Assembly (NCBI GenBank): GCA_018241325.1
Contig: JAFEEB010000009.1
Span: 1 to 64,000 of the forward strand
Source of the DNA: Pseudomonadota bacterium
GTDB lineage: Bacteria; Pseudomonadota; Gammaproteobacteria; Burkholderiales; Burkholderiaceae_C
Direction of reading: 5' to 3'
Length of the DNA stretch: 64,000 nt
Below, one piece after another: positions 12,363-21,399 of this stretch; positions within the stretch are counted from its first letter, which is position 1; every line of letters begins with the position of its first letter. Under the pieces are notes generated by a model, which saw only the letters and a list, made by a program, of their open reading frames with translations, did no database searches and was not told the origin of the DNA. Position numbers and translations under genes: made by a program.

Positions 12363-13115
12363 ATGCTGGTGACCAATCGTTCTGACCGCCTGGACGCGCT
12401 GCGCGGGCTGGCGCTGGTGTGGATGACGGCGTACCACTTCTGCTTTGACCTGAACCACTTTGGCCTGATCCGCCAGAACTTCTACGAGGACCCGCTGTGG
12501 ACGCTGCAACGCACGGCCATCGTCAGCCTGTTCTTGTTCACCGCGGGCGTCGGCCAGGCGCTGGCGGTGCAGGGCGGGCAAGGCTGGCCGCGGTTTTGGC
12601 GGCGCTGGGCGCAAATTGCGGGCTGCGCCGCGCTGGTGTCGCTGGGCTCGTGGTGGATGTTTCCCAAGAGCTGGATCAGCTTCGGCGTGCTGCACGGCTT
12701 GGCCGTGATGCTGCTGCTGGCGCGCGCCGCACTGGCGCGGCGTTGGCTGCGGGGCTGGGTGCCGTGGGTGCTGGGCCTGGTGCTGATCGCCGCGGCGCCG
12801 CTGCTGGGTGCGTGGCTGGCCGCGCACGCCGCGACGCCGCTGGCCGCCGCGCTGGACAGCCGCTGGCTCGACGGCCTGGGCGTGGTCACGCACAAGCCCG
12901 TCACCGAGGACTACGTGCCCCTGCTGCCCTGGCTGGGCGTGCTGCTGCTGGGTGTGGCCGCCGGGCAGACGCTGCCGCGCGCCGCAGTGGCGCGGCCGGT
13001 GGGGCGGCTGGGGCATGGCCTGGCCGCGCTGGGGCGCTGGAGCCTCAGCTACTACATGCTGCACCAGCTGGTGCTGATCGGCGCACTGGTGGCGTGGATG
13101 CACGGGCTGCGTTGA
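12363..13115 (+). CDS. DUF1624 (HGSNAT-like) membrane protein
   Basis: The 250-residue product has about seven hydrophobic segments. It matches the DUF1624/heparan-alpha-glucosaminide N-acetyltransferase catalytic family by its start (RSDRLDALRGLALVWMTAYHF, with the key His), the SLFLFTAGVG segment and the end (SLSYYMLHQLVLIGAL). Members are thought to transfer acyl groups across the inner membrane; the bacterial substrate is unknown. Upstream is the family D repeat, so no promoter is obvious. ATG 12363 fits the family start. Confidence 0.78.
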   Translation: MLVTNRSDRLDALRGLALVWMTAYHFCFDLNHFGLIRQNFYEDPLWTLQRTAIVSLFLFTAGVGQALAVQGGQGWPRFWRRWAQIAGCAALVSLGSWWMFPKSWISFGVLHGLAVMLLLARAALARRWLRGWVPWVLGLVLIAAAPLLGAWLAAHAATPLAAALDSRWLDGLGVVTHKPVTEDYVPLLPWLGVLLLGVAAGQTLPRAAVARPVGRLGHGLAALGRWSLSYYMLHQLVLIGALVAWMHGLR

Positions 13116-13164
13116 TGACCGAAACGGGGCCGCAGCGCGCTTTCTGCCTGCGCAGCGTGCTCAC

Positions 13165-13202
13165 AAAAAAATAGCGACCGGGGCTCGAAGCCGTCCGGTC
13201 GC
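13165..13202 (-). terminator. Intrinsic terminator of the ppiC-type gene
   Basis: On the minus strand the stem GCGACCGG..CCGGTCGC (8 bp) is followed by a TATTTTTTT tract. It lies 23 bases beyond the stop codon of the isomerase gene, where the bolA-side operon should end. Confidence 0.8.
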
Positions 13203-13225
13203 CGGGGAACGAATGAAGCCGCGGC

Positions 13226-14044
13226 TTATTCGACCTTGGCCTTCTCGCGCAGCTCCTGTTGGTACTTGGCCAATTCCTGCTGCTCCATCTGCTGCTTGAG
13301 CTGGGCCTTGACAGCGTCGAAGGGCGGCGGCTCGGGGGCCTTGGCGTCACGCGTGTCTTCCAGCTGGATCACGTGGTAGCCGAACTGGGTCTTGACCGGC
13401 GTGTCGGTGGTCTGGCCCTTCTTGAGCTTTTCCAGTGCCTGGCCGAACTCGGGCACATAGGTGCCGGGAGCGGCCCAGCCGAGTTCGCCGCCTTGCGCGC
13501 CCGAGCCCGTGTCCTTGGACTGCTTCTTGGCGATGTCCTCGAACTTGGCACCCTTCTTGAGCTGCGCGATGATGGCCTTGGCGTCGTCTTCCTTGTCCAC
13601 CAGGATGTGGCGCGCCTTGTACTCCTTGCCGCCGGCGGCCGGCGCCTGCGCCGCAATCAGCTTGTCGTACTCGGCCTTGGCCTGCTCGTCGGTGATGGGG
13701 TGGGTCTTGGCGTAGTTGGCGAACAGCTCGCCGATCAGCACGCTTTGGCGCGCCAGCTCCATCTTGGACTTGAAGTCGGGCGTGGCCTGCAGGCCCTGCT
13801 TTTCGGCCTCCTGCATGAAGACCTCGCGCGCGATGACTTCGTCGCGCAGTTGCTTTTGCACTTCGGGTGGCACCGGCTGGCCGGTGCGCGCGGCCTGCGC
13901 CTTGATTTGCGTCTCCAGCGCGTCCAGGCGCGCCTTGGGCACCGGTTTGCCGTTGACGATGGCGACGTTTTGCGCCGCGGCCGGCAGCGCCAGGGCGCTG
14001 GCCAGCAGGGCGGCCGAGCAGGCGGCCAGAAGCTGTGGTTTCAT
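13226..14044 (-). CDS. Periplasmic peptidyl-prolyl cis-trans isomerase, parvulin type
   Basis: The 272-residue product has a Sec signal (about 1-24, ending LPAAAQ), an N-terminal SurA/PrsA-like helical part (about 25-130) and a parvulin domain (about 140-235). The parvulin domain shows KARHILVDKEDDAKAI, GGELGWAAPGTYVPEF and FGYHVIQLEDTR. It assists folding of exported proteins. The start was set at the signal peptide (14044), not at an in-frame ATG much further upstream that overlaps bolA. It is the last gene of the ispZ-bolA-ppiC group and is followed by a strong intrinsic terminator. Confidence 0.9.
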   Translation of the reverse strand: MKPQLLAACSAALLASALALPAAAQNVAIVNGKPVPKARLDALETQIKAQAARTGQPVPPEVQKQLRDEVIAREVFMQEAEKQGLQATPDFKSKMELARQSVLIGELFANYAKTHPITDEQAKAEYDKLIAAQAPAAGGKEYKARHILVDKEDDAKAIIAQLKKGAKFEDIAKKQSKDTGSGAQGGELGWAAPGTYVPEFGQALEKLKKGQTTDTPVKTQFGYHVIQLEDTRDAKAPEPPPFDAVKAQLKQQMEQQELAKYQQELREKAKVE

Positions 14045-14114
14045 GGTTGAACTGAGGTTGAAAATGCCCCGAAGGGACGAAAACGAAAGGGGCTTGTGTG
14101 CAGACGCCGCGGGC

Positions 14115-14414
14115 TCAGGCCCGTGCTTCGATGGCCAGGGCGTGCACCCCTTGCCGCGCGATGAAGTCGTGCAGGGCATCATACACAAGCCGGTGCTGGG
14201 CCACGCGCCCCAGACCGGCAAAGGCGGGCGCCGCGATGCGCACCCGGAAATGCGTGCCAAAACCGGTGCCATTGGCGCCGGCGTGGCCTTCGTGCTGCCA
14301 GCTTTCGTCCAGCACCTCGAGGGCGCTGGGGGCAAAGCGCTGTTGCAGGCAATCGGCCATTTGATCGGCCAGCGGGGCGGCGGCGCCGAGGGCGCGGGAC
14401 GGGTTGGCGCTCAT
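14115..14414 (-). CDS. bolA: BolA family protein
   Basis: This 99-residue BolA-like protein probably partners a monothiol glutaredoxin in Fe-S handling, or acts as a regulator. The family pattern is seen in the [25 protein letters not shown] and RLVYDAL segments, with the FxGxxxVxRHRxVY signature represented by [17 protein letters not shown]. Its ATG overlaps the ispZ stop as ATGA, so translation is coupled. The downstream isomerase is about 70 bases away. Confidence 0.92.
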   Translation of the reverse strand: MSANPSRALGAAAPLADQMADCLQQRFAPSALEVLDESWQHEGHAGANGTGFGTHFRVRIAAPAFAGLGRVAQHRLVYDALHDFIARQGVHALAIEARA

Positions 14415-14965
14415 TCGGGGGCCCCGGGGCTGGTCGCGGGCGGCTCGCTGATGTGGCGCGCCACGTAAAAGCCCTGGGCGACGATGAAGGCCAGCGGAAA
14501 CACATAGCCCCACAGCTTGAACTCGGCCCAGGCGTCGGTGGAGAAATACGCGGCCACGTAGCCGTTGAGCACCGCCATGAACACGCAGTACACGATCCAG
14601 GCGATGGACAGGCGGTACCAGGCAAACTCGGGCAGGGCGATCTGCGCGCCCAGCATGGCCTTGAGAAAGTTCTTGCCATAGCCCCACAGCGCCACGGCCA
14701 GCGCCAGCGCCATGGCGGCGTACAGCACGGTGGGCTTCCACTTGATGAAGCGCTCGTCCTGCAGCACCAGCGTGAGCGCCCCGAAGATCAGGATCAGGCC
14801 CAGCGTGGCCTTGTGCATGGTGCTGAGCTTCTTGTCGATCGCGTAGATGACGGCCATCTGCACGCAGGTCGCGCCCATCAGCACGGCGGTACCGGCATAG
14901 ATGCCCCACAGCTTGTAGGCGCCGAAGAACAGCAGGAGGGGGATGAAGTCAAGCAGCAGTTTCAT
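14411..14965 (-). CDS. ispZ: Septation protein A / inner membrane protein YciB
   Basis: The 184-residue product has five or six membrane segments and the family motifs [11 protein letters not shown] at the start and [16 protein letters not shown] (here [17 protein letters not shown]) mid-protein. YciB/IspZ proteins affect intracellular septation and envelope integrity. The start at 14965 matches the family (MKLLLDF); the upstream part of the frame is repeat-derived. It overlaps bolA by four bases. Upstream is the large nested repeat block at 14988-15331. Confidence 0.93.
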   Translation of the reverse strand: MKLLLDFIPLLLFFGAYKLWGIYAGTAVLMGATCVQMAVIYAIDKKLSTMHKATLGLILIFGALTLVLQDERFIKWKPTVLYAAMALALAVALWGYGKNFLKAMLGAQIALPEFAWYRLSIAWIVYCVFMAVLNGYVAAYFSTDAWAEFKLWGYVFPLAFIVAQGFYVARHISEPPATSPGAPE

Positions 14966-15057
14966 GTGGGGGGTTGGGGGCGCCGCGGAACAGCCGAACG
15001 CAGAGGACGCAAAGGAATCGCAGAGGGCGCAAAAAATACCAGGCAAAAACTACGAAA

Positions 15058-15104
15058 TCTATAGCTTTCAGCGCTTGATGGGAAAGCGCTTTGTCTTGAT
15101 TTTA
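15058..15104 (+). repeat. Family B repeat, copy B2
   Basis: The core TATAGCTTTCAGCGCTTGAT plus GGGAAAGCGCTTTGTCTTGA matches the other B copies. It lies inside the A2 element between the two arms. Confidence 0.75.
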
Positions 15105-15145
15105 CTGGTCTCCACGCACACCCGGTTGTATCCGATGACGCTGCT

Positions 15146-15201
15146 GCCCTCACCCCAACCCTCTCCCGCGAGCGGGAGAGGGAGAGGGAGAGGGAGAGGG
15201 A
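15146..15201. repeat. Family C palindrome, copy C1
   Basis: CCTCACCCCAACCCTCTCCC is followed by GCGAGCGGGAGAGGG and four GAGAGG-type hexamers. The hairpin CCCTCTCCCGC/GCGGGAGAGGG is perfect. It is related to copies at 26441, 29270 and 44067. Confidence 0.85.
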
Positions 15202-15333
15202 GCGGTGGCCATTTCAGGCCCTTGCATGATCCAATGCTCCAAACAAAATTTTGTATTTTTTGCGTCCTTTGCGATTCCTTTGCGTTCTCTGCGTTCGGCT
15301 GTTCGGCTGTTCGGCTGTTGGGTTGTTCGGCCG

Positions 15334-15741
15334 TCACTCGGGCTCAAAGTCCAGCGAGGCCGAGTTCATGCAGTAGCGCAAGCCGGTCGGCGCGGGGCCG
15401 TCCTCGAACACGTGGCCCAGGTGGGCGCCGCAGTTGGCGCACACGGTTTCCACGCGCACCATGCCGTGGCTCAGGTCGCGCCGCTCCTCGATCGCGCCGG
15501 GCACGGCTTGCGAGAAGCTGGGCCAGCCGCAGCCGGCGTCGAACTTGGTGCCGGACTCGAACAGCGTGGCGCCGCAGCAGATGCAGTGGTAGCTGCCGTC
15601 CTGCCAGTGGCGCTCGTACTTGCCGCTGAAGGGGCGCTCGGTGGCGGCGTGGCGGGTCACTTCAAACGCGCCGCGCTCGGCGCCCTTGGCGGCCAGCAGT
15701 TCCAGCCACTGGGCGTCGGTTTTCTGGACAGGATGGGTCAT
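15334..15741 (-). CDS. msrB: Peptide-methionine (R)-S-oxide reductase MsrB
   Basis: MsrB reduces the R epimer of methionine sulfoxide in proteins. The 135-residue product has both zinc-binding pairs (CICCG and CANCG), the GCGWPSF motif, GHVFEDGP, and the catalytic Cys in [11 protein letters not shown]. No signal peptide is seen, so it is cytoplasmic. Its ATG overlaps the selO stop by ATGA, so the two oxidative-stress genes are translationally coupled. Downstream lies the repeat block at 14988-15331. Confidence 0.96.
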   Translation of the reverse strand: MTHPVQKTDAQWLELLAAKGAERGAFEVTRHAATERPFSGKYERHWQDGSYHCICCGATLFESGTKFDAGCGWPSFSQAVPGAIEERRDLSHGMVRVETVCANCGAHLGHVFEDGPAPTGLRYCMNSASLDFEPE

Positions 15742-17198
15742 GAGGAGCAACTGATCTGGATGTGAGCGGCCCAGTCGGGCGCGATGCCGGCCCATTCGGG
15801 ATGGGCCGCGGGTTCGTCATAGGGATGCTCGAGGGCCGCTTGCAGTTCCGCCAGCAGGCCGAAGTTCTTGCGCCTGGCCTGCTCGATGGCTTGCTCGGCC
15901 AGGTGGTTGCGCAGCACGATGGCCGGGTTGGACTTGAGCATCAAATCGGGGCTGTGCGCTGATGGGTCGTGCGCAAGCAGCTCCTGAAAACGCAGCAGCC
16001 AGGCGTCGCACGCGGCGCGGTCGATGAACAGGTCGTGCAGAGGTTCGCCCGCCGTGCCCGCGGCGTGGCGCGCCAGGCGCCGCCAAGCGACGGTGTAGTC
16101 GGTGCGCTCGCGCGCCAGCAGGGCCAGCCAGTCGTCGGCCAGGGCGCTGACTTCGGGCGTGGCGCGGGCAAAGCCCAGTTTGGCGGCCAGGCGCTGGGCC
16201 AGCGCCTGGGTGTAGGTGTCGGCAAAGCCGTCCAGCGCGGCGATGGCCTGATCGCGGTCTTCGATCAGCGGCAGCAGCGCCTGCGCCAGCGCGCAGAGGT
16301 TCCAGTGGGCGATGGCGGGCTGTTGGTCGAAGGCGTAGCGACCACCGGTGTCGGAATGGTTGCAGATGTGGCCTGGATCGAAACCGTCCATGAACTGAAA
16401 GGGCCCGTAGTCCAGCGTCAGCCCCAGGATGCTCATGTTGTCGGTGTTCATCACCCCGTGCATGAAGCCCACCGCCTGCCACTGCGCGATCAGGCCGGCG
16501 GTGCGCTCGGTGACGGCTTGCAATAGGGCGGCGGCGGGCTTGGGGGCGCTTTGGCAGTCGGGGTAGAAGCGCCGGATCACGAAGTCGGTCAGCGCTTGCA
16601 GGGCCTCTTGCTGACCGCGGTAGCTGAAGTGCTCGAAGTGGCCGAAGCGGATGAAGCTGGGCGCCACGCGCGTGAGCACGGCGGCGGTTTCCATCGTCTC
16701 GCGGCGCACCGGCAGGTCGGAGCCCGTCACGCACAGCGCGCGCGTGGTGGGAATGCCCAGCGCGTGCACGGCTTCGCTGACGAGAAACTCGCGAATCGAC
16801 GAGCGCAGCACCGCGCGGCCGTCGGCCATGCGCGAGTAGGGCGTCAGGCCACTGCCCTTGAGCTGCATCTCCAGCCCGTCGGCGGTGTCGCCCAGCAGCA
16901 GCGCGCGCCCGTCGCCCAGCTGCCCGGCCCACACGCCAAACTGGTGGCCACTGTAGACGCTGGCCAGCGGCGCGCTGCCCGGCAGCAGGGTGTTGCCGCT
17001 GAAGGCCTGCAGGGCATCGTCCGAGTCGAACCAGTCGGGCTCCAGCCCCAGCTCGCGTGCCAGCGCCCGGCTGCGGCCCACCCAGTAGGGGGTGGGCAGC
17101 GGCGTGGGCTGCAGCGCGGTGAAAAAGTGGGGGCCCAGGCCGGCAAAGGCGCTGCGCGCAAGGTGCAGGGGCTTTGCGGCCACGGCGGATTCGGTCAT
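15738..17198 (-). CDS. selO: Protein adenylyltransferase SelO (YdiU family)
   Basis: SelO is a pseudokinase-fold enzyme that transfers AMP to Ser/Thr/Tyr of proteins, with links to redox homeostasis. The 486-residue product carries the family motifs [58 protein letters not shown] and [14 protein letters not shown]. It ends in SCSS, so a Cys takes the position of the Sec found in eukaryotic SELENOO. It is coupled to msrB by an ATGA overlap. It is divergent from the acyl-CoA ligase gene across a 142-base gap. Confidence 0.95.
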   Translation of the reverse strand: MTESAVAAKPLHLARSAFAGLGPHFFTALQPTPLPTPYWVGRSRALARELGLEPDWFDSDDALQAFSGNTLLPGSAPLASVYSGHQFGVWAGQLGDGRALLLGDTADGLEMQLKGSGLTPYSRMADGRAVLRSSIREFLVSEAVHALGIPTTRALCVTGSDLPVRRETMETAAVLTRVAPSFIRFGHFEHFSYRGQQEALQALTDFVIRRFYPDCQSAPKPAAALLQAVTERTAGLIAQWQAVGFMHGVMNTDNMSILGLTLDYGPFQFMDGFDPGHICNHSDTGGRYAFDQQPAIAHWNLCALAQALLPLIEDRDQAIAALDGFADTYTQALAQRLAAKLGFARATPEVSALADDWLALLARERTDYTVAWRRLARHAAGTAGEPLHDLFIDRAACDAWLLRFQELLAHDPSAHSPDLMLKSNPAIVLRNHLAEQAIEQARRKNFGLLAELQAALEHPYDEPAAHPEWAGIAPDWAAHIQISCSS

Positions 17199-17340
17199 GA
17201 GCCCATTGTCGGGCAGTTGCCGTCACTGCGTGCATTACCGGGTAAACCCCAGTTTTGTCGCGAACGTTTTTGCGCAGCCGCCGTCTGCGCCGGAAGTAGG
17301 ATTCGGACTGCTTTTTTCATCCACGACACGAGGAGTACCC

Positions 17341-18978
17341 ATGCTGGGCCTGATGCAGAACCAACCGCTGTTGATTTCGATGCTGCTCGATTTTGCCGAG
17401 CGCCACCACGGCGACGCCGAAATCGTCTCGCGCCGGGTCGAGGGCGACATCCACCGCTACACCTACAAGGACCTGGCGGCGCGCGCCAAGCAGGTCGCCA
17501 ACGCACTGGACGCGCTGGGCCTGCAGGGCGGCGACCGCGTGGCCTCGCTGGCCTGGAACGGTTATCGCCACATGGAGCTGTACTTTGGCGTGCCCGGCTC
17601 TGGCCGCGTGCTGCACACGCTCAACCCGCGCCTGCACCCCGATCAGATGGTGTGGATCATCAACCATGCCGAAGACAAGGTGGTGTGCTTCGACATGACG
17701 TTCCTGCCGCTGGTGCAGGCCACGCACGCCAAGTGCCCCACCGTCAAGACCTGGGTGGCGCTGTGCGATGCCGACAAGCTGCCGGCCGACAGCGGCATCC
17801 CGGGCCTGCAGAGCTACGAGGCCTGGATCGGCGCGCAAAAAGCCGACTATGCGTGGCCGCAGTTCGACGAGAACACCGCCGCCGCCATGTGCTACACCAG
17901 CGGCACCACCGGCAACCCCAAGGGCGCGCTCTACAGCCATCGCTCCGTCGTGCTGCACGCCTATGGCGGCGCGCTGCCCGACGCGATGGGCATTTCAGCG
18001 CGCGACGCGATCCTGCCGGTGGTGCCGATGTTCCACGTCAACGCCTGGGGGCTTCCGTACGTGGCCGCGCTCACCGGCGCCAAGGTGGTCTACCCGGGCC
18101 CGGCCATGGACGGCAAGTCGATCTACGAGCTGATGGAAGCCGAGAAAGTGACCTTTGCCGCCGGTGTGCCGACCATCTGGCAAATGCTGCTGACGCACAT
18201 GCAATCCAACGGCCTGAAATTCTCCAGCTTGAACCGCACCGTCATTGGCGGCTCGGCCTGCCCGCCGGCCATGATCGACACCTTCCGCGATGAGTTCGGG
18301 GTGGACGTGCTGCACGCCTGGGGCATGACCGAAACCAGCCCGCTGGGTACGGTCGGCACGCTGAAGAACAAGCACCTGAAATTGCCCAAAGAGCAGCAAC
18401 TGGCCATTCGGCTCAAGCAAGGCCGGGCGGTCTTCGGCGTGGACATGAAGATCGTGGGCGACGACGGCAAGGACCAGCCCTGGGACGGCAAGGCCTATGG
18501 CGACCTTCTGGTGCGCGGCCCCTGGATCATGGACACCTACTTCAAGGGCCAATGCCCGCTCATCAAGGACGAACAGGGCCGTGGCTGGTTCCCCACCGGC
18601 GACGTGGCCACCATCGACGCCGACGGCTTCATGCAGATCACCGACCGCAGCAAGGACGTGATCAAGTCCGGCGGCGAGTGGATCAGCTCGATCGACATCG
18701 AGAACGTCGCGATGGCGCACCCGGCCGTGGCCATGGCCGCGTGTATCGGCATGCCGCACCCCAAGTGGGACGAGCGGCCCATCGTCGCGGTGGTCAAGAA
18801 GCCCGGCGCCGACGTGACGCGCGAGGATCTGCTCAAGTTCTACGAAGGCAAGATCGCCAAGTGGCAGATTCCGGACGACGTGGTGTTCGTCGAGGCCATC
18901 CCGCTGGGCGCCACGGGCAAGATGCTCAAGACCAAGCTGCGCGAAGACCTCAAGGGTTACAAGCTGCCGGGGCTGTAA
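17341..18978 (+). CDS. Acyl-CoA ligase (medium/long-chain fatty acid type, AlkK/DmdB-like)
   Basis: This ANL-family enzyme activates a carboxylic acid to its CoA thioester via an acyl-adenylate. The 545-residue product has the AMP-binding motif [18 protein letters not shown] (about 184-201), the [12 protein letters not shown] motif, the GWFPTGDVA motif and the C-terminal catalytic Lys in [13 protein letters not shown]. Sequence style is that of medium-chain or 3-methylthiopropionate-type CoA ligases. The start at 17341 has GAGGAG 6 bases upstream. It is the first gene of the plus-strand catabolic cluster; the true substrate is not visible. Confidence 0.88.
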   Translation: MLGLMQNQPLLISMLLDFAERHHGDAEIVSRRVEGDIHRYTYKDLAARAKQVANALDALGLQGGDRVASLAWNGYRHMELYFGVPGSGRVLHTLNPRLHPDQMVWIINHAEDKVVCFDMTFLPLVQATHAKCPTVKTWVALCDADKLPADSGIPGLQSYEAWIGAQKADYAWPQFDENTAAAMCYTSGTTGNPKGALYSHRSVVLHAYGGALPDAMGISARDAILPVVPMFHVNAWGLPYVAALTGAKVVYPGPAMDGKSIYELMEAEKVTFAAGVPTIWQMLLTHMQSNGLKFSSLNRTVIGGSACPPAMIDTFRDEFGVDVLHAWGMTETSPLGTVGTLKNKHLKLPKEQQLAIRLKQGRAVFGVDMKIVGDDGKDQPWDGKAYGDLLVRGPWIMDTYFKGQCPLIKDEQGRGWFPTGDVATIDADGFMQITDRSKDVIKSGGEWISSIDIENVAMAHPAVAMAACIGMPHPKWDERPIVAVVKKPGADVTREDLLKFYEGKIAKWQIPDDVVFVEAIPLGATGKMLKTKLREDLKGYKLPGL

Positions 18979-19122
18979 TGTCTCGGCCGATGCGGTGATG
19001 GGGCCTGGCGCGATCCCGGCTGGCGCAGTCGCATGCGCGATAGCGACTGGTAAAAACCCGCTGCGATCGCCAGGGCAAACTTGTTAGGCTGCTGGCCACC
19101 TGTTTTCACAAAGGAGACCCTG

Positions 19123-20364
19123 ATGCATTTCACTATCAAATTGGTTGCTGCCTGCGCCAGCGTGGCGCTGGCCAGTGCGGCTTTTGCCCAAAAAGGCGAG
19201 ACTGTCAAGATCGCCATGATCGAGGGCCTGTCGGGCCCCATGGGCAACGTGGGCACCAACCAGTTCAAGAGCTGGCAATACGTGGCCTCGCAGCTGAACG
19301 CGGCCGAGAACCCGGCCGGCGTCAAGTTCGAGATCGTGCCCATGGACAGCAAGAGCTCGCCGCAGGAGGCGCTGAACCTGCTGAAGTCTGCCGTGGACCA
19401 GGGCATCCACTACGTCACACAGGGCAACGGCTCCAACGTGGCCATTCCGCTGGCCGAGGCCGTGGGCAAGAGCAACGAGCGCAACCCCGGCAAGGAAGTC
19501 ATCTACATCAACTACGCCGCGGTCGATCCGGCATCGACCAACGAGAAGTGCAACTACTGGCACTTCCGCTTCGACGCCGACACCAGCATGAAGATGGCCG
19601 CACTGACCGCCTTCATGAAGGACCAGAAGAACATCCACAACGTTTATTTGCTCAATCAAAACTACTCGCACGGCCACCAGGTCAGCAAGTATTTCAAGGA
19701 AGGCATCGCGCGCAATCGCCCGGACGTGAAGGTCGTGGGCGATGACTTCGTGGCGCTGGGCCAGGTCAAGGACTTCGCCCCCTATGTGGCCAAGATCAAG
19801 GCTTCGGGCGCCGACACCCTGGTCACCGGCAACTGGGGCCAGGACTTCACGCTGCTGGTCAAGGCCATGAACGATGCCGGCCTGCACCTGCCCATCTACG
19901 CCTATTACCCCGGCGTCTCGGGCACGCCCACGGCGCTGGCCCAGGGCAAGGACCAGGAGGTCTATCAAATCGCCTACAACCACTCCAACTACACGGGGCG
20001 CATGGGCGAGCTGATGAAGGGCTTCAAGGCCAAGAACAACGATGACTTCTACACCTTCTCGGTCTACAACGCACTGACCGCGCTGTCCGACGCCATGGCC
20101 AAGGCCAAGTCCACCGACCCGGTGAAGGTGGCGGCGGCGCTGGAAGGCCTGCGCTTCAAGGGCTTCAACGGCGAGGATGCGCAGATGCGCGCCACCGACC
20201 ACCAGCTGCAACTGGGCATGTGGATTTCCAAGTGGCAGAAGGTGGACGCCAAGAACAGCTACAACGTGGAGAACACCGGCTACACCTTTGCTCCGGTCAA
20301 GTACCTGGAGCCCTTTGTGGCCAGCACGCCCACCACCTGCCAGATGAAGCGCCCGGGCAAGTAA
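19123..20364 (+). CDS. Branched-chain amino acid/organic acid ABC transporter, substrate-binding protein
   Basis: This periplasmic binding protein of the LivK/Leu-Ile-Val type (413 residues) has a signal peptide (about 1-24, ASAAFAQ). The mature protein opens KGETVKIAMIEGLSGPMGNVG, the standard type-I Liv fold. AAGGAG lies 8 bases before the ATG. An intrinsic terminator or attenuator follows the gene, so it can be made in excess of the membrane subunits. Next to an acyl-CoA ligase and beta-oxidation genes, the ligand is more likely an organic or aromatic acid than leucine, but this is inference. Confidence 0.9.
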   Translation: MHFTIKLVAACASVALASAAFAQKGETVKIAMIEGLSGPMGNVGTNQFKSWQYVASQLNAAENPAGVKFEIVPMDSKSSPQEALNLLKSAVDQGIHYVTQGNGSNVAIPLAEAVGKSNERNPGKEVIYINYAAVDPASTNEKCNYWHFRFDADTSMKMAALTAFMKDQKNIHNVYLLNQNYSHGHQVSKYFKEGIARNRPDVKVVGDDFVALGQVKDFAPYVAKIKASGADTLVTGNWGQDFTLLVKAMNDAGLHLPIYAYYPGVSGTPTALAQGKDQEVYQIAYNHSNYTGRMGELMKGFKAKNNDDFYTFSVYNALTALSDAMAKAKSTDPVKVAAALEGLRFKGFNGEDAQMRATDHQLQLGMWISKWQKVDAKNSYNVENTGYTFAPVKYLEPFVASTPTTCQMKRPGK

Positions 20365-20381
20365 ACGTCCTGGGTGGCTCG

Positions 20382-20421
20382 ACGCTGGCGGGAGGCGCAA
20401 GCCCCGGCCAGCGTTGTTTTT
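20382..20421 (+). terminator. Intrinsic terminator/attenuator after the binding-protein gene
   Basis: The stem ACGCTGGC (20382-20389) and GCCAGCGT (20407-20414) is followed by TGTTTTT. It lies between the binding-protein gene and livH, a common place for partial termination in importer operons. Confidence 0.65.
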
Positions 20422-20450
20422 GAATGCGCCTGGGAAGCGAGGAGGCCTGG

Positions 20451-21398
20451 ATGGAGTTTTTCACCATATCGCTGCTCAACGGCCTGAGTTATGGGCTGTT
20501 GCTGTTCATGCTGAGCTCGGGCCTGACGCTGATCTTCAGCATGATGGGCGTGCTCAACTTCGCCCACGCCAGCTTCTACATGCTGGGCGCCTACCTGGCC
20601 TATCTGATCTCGGGCGTCGTGGGCTACTGGCCGGCGCTCGTCCTCGCCCCCATCGCGGTGGGCTTGCTCGGCGCGCTGTTCGAGCAGGTGTGCCTGCGGC
20701 GCGTGCACAAGTTCGGCCACGTGCCCGAGTTGCTGGTGACCTTCGGTCTGTCCTACCTGGTGCTCGAGGTGGTGCAGCTCATCTGGGGCCGCTCCGTCGT
20801 GCCTTATGGCTTGCCCGAGCAGTTGCAGGGGCCGCTCTTTTCCATTTACGGCACGCAGTTTCCCAAGTCGCGCGCGTTCGTCATGCTGGTGGCGGTGCTG
20901 ATGCTGGTGTCGATCTGGCTGGTGCTCACGCGCACGCGCATCGGCTACATCATCCAGGCCGCGCTGACGCACCCCGACGCCGTGCAGGCGCTGGGCCACA
21001 ACGTGCCGCGCGTGTTCATGCTGGTATTCGGCGGGGGCGCGGCGCTGGCCGGGCTGGCCGGCGTGGTGGCCGGCAACACCTACGTCACCGAGCCGGCCAT
21101 GGCCTATGCCGTGGGGCCGATCATTTTCGTGGTGGTGGTGGTGGGCGGCATGGGCTCGCTGGCCGGCGCGTTCTTGGCCTCGCTCTTGATCGGCGTGATT
21201 CAGACCTTTGCCGTGGCCATCGACCGCTCGCTGGGCGATCTGCTGGCCGGCATGGGGATGCAAGTGACGGCCAGCGGCGGCCTGGAGCAGGTGCTGCGTC
21301 TGACGGTGGCGCAGGTGGCGCCGATCCTGCCGTACCTGTTCATGGTCTTGATCCTGATCTTCCGGCCCAAGGGCCTCCTGGGTACGCGGGAGACATGA
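20451..21398 (+). CDS. livH: Liv-type ABC transporter permease (LivH)
   Basis: This inner-membrane permease of the branched-chain amino acid type importer has 315 residues and about eight hydrophobic segments. Family motifs are GLTLIFSMMGVLNFAHAS near the N-terminus and GGMGSLAGAFLASLLIG in the cytoplasmic EAA-like loop. The start at 20451 has GAGGAGG 6 bases upstream. It is followed after one base by livM. The symbol reflects the family, not a proven substrate. Confidence 0.92.
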   Translation: MEFFTISLLNGLSYGLLLFMLSSGLTLIFSMMGVLNFAHASFYMLGAYLAYLISGVVGYWPALVLAPIAVGLLGALFEQVCLRRVHKFGHVPELLVTFGLSYLVLEVVQLIWGRSVVPYGLPEQLQGPLFSIYGTQFPKSRAFVMLVAVLMLVSIWLVLTRTRIGYIIQAALTHPDAVQALGHNVPRVFMLVFGGGAALAGLAGVVAGNTYVTEPAMAYAVGPIIFVVVVVGGMGSLAGAFLASLLIGVIQTFAVAIDRSLGDLLAGMGMQVTASGGLEQVLRLTVAQVAPILPYLFMVLILIFRPKGLLGTRET

Positions 21399-21399
21399 G

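Larger units (their letters stand above)
14988..15331. repeat. Family A element, copy A2, with nested B and C elements
   Basis: Arms of about 51 bp (14988-15038 and 15253-15303) are inverted repeats with about three mismatches. Each has two GCRGAGGRCGCAAA-type units. The right arm is extended by CGGCTGTT direct repeats to 15331. Between the arms sit a family B copy (15058-15104) and a family C palindrome (15146-15201). This accounts for the whole gene-free stretch between msrB and ispZ; no gene is seen in it. Confidence 0.85.
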
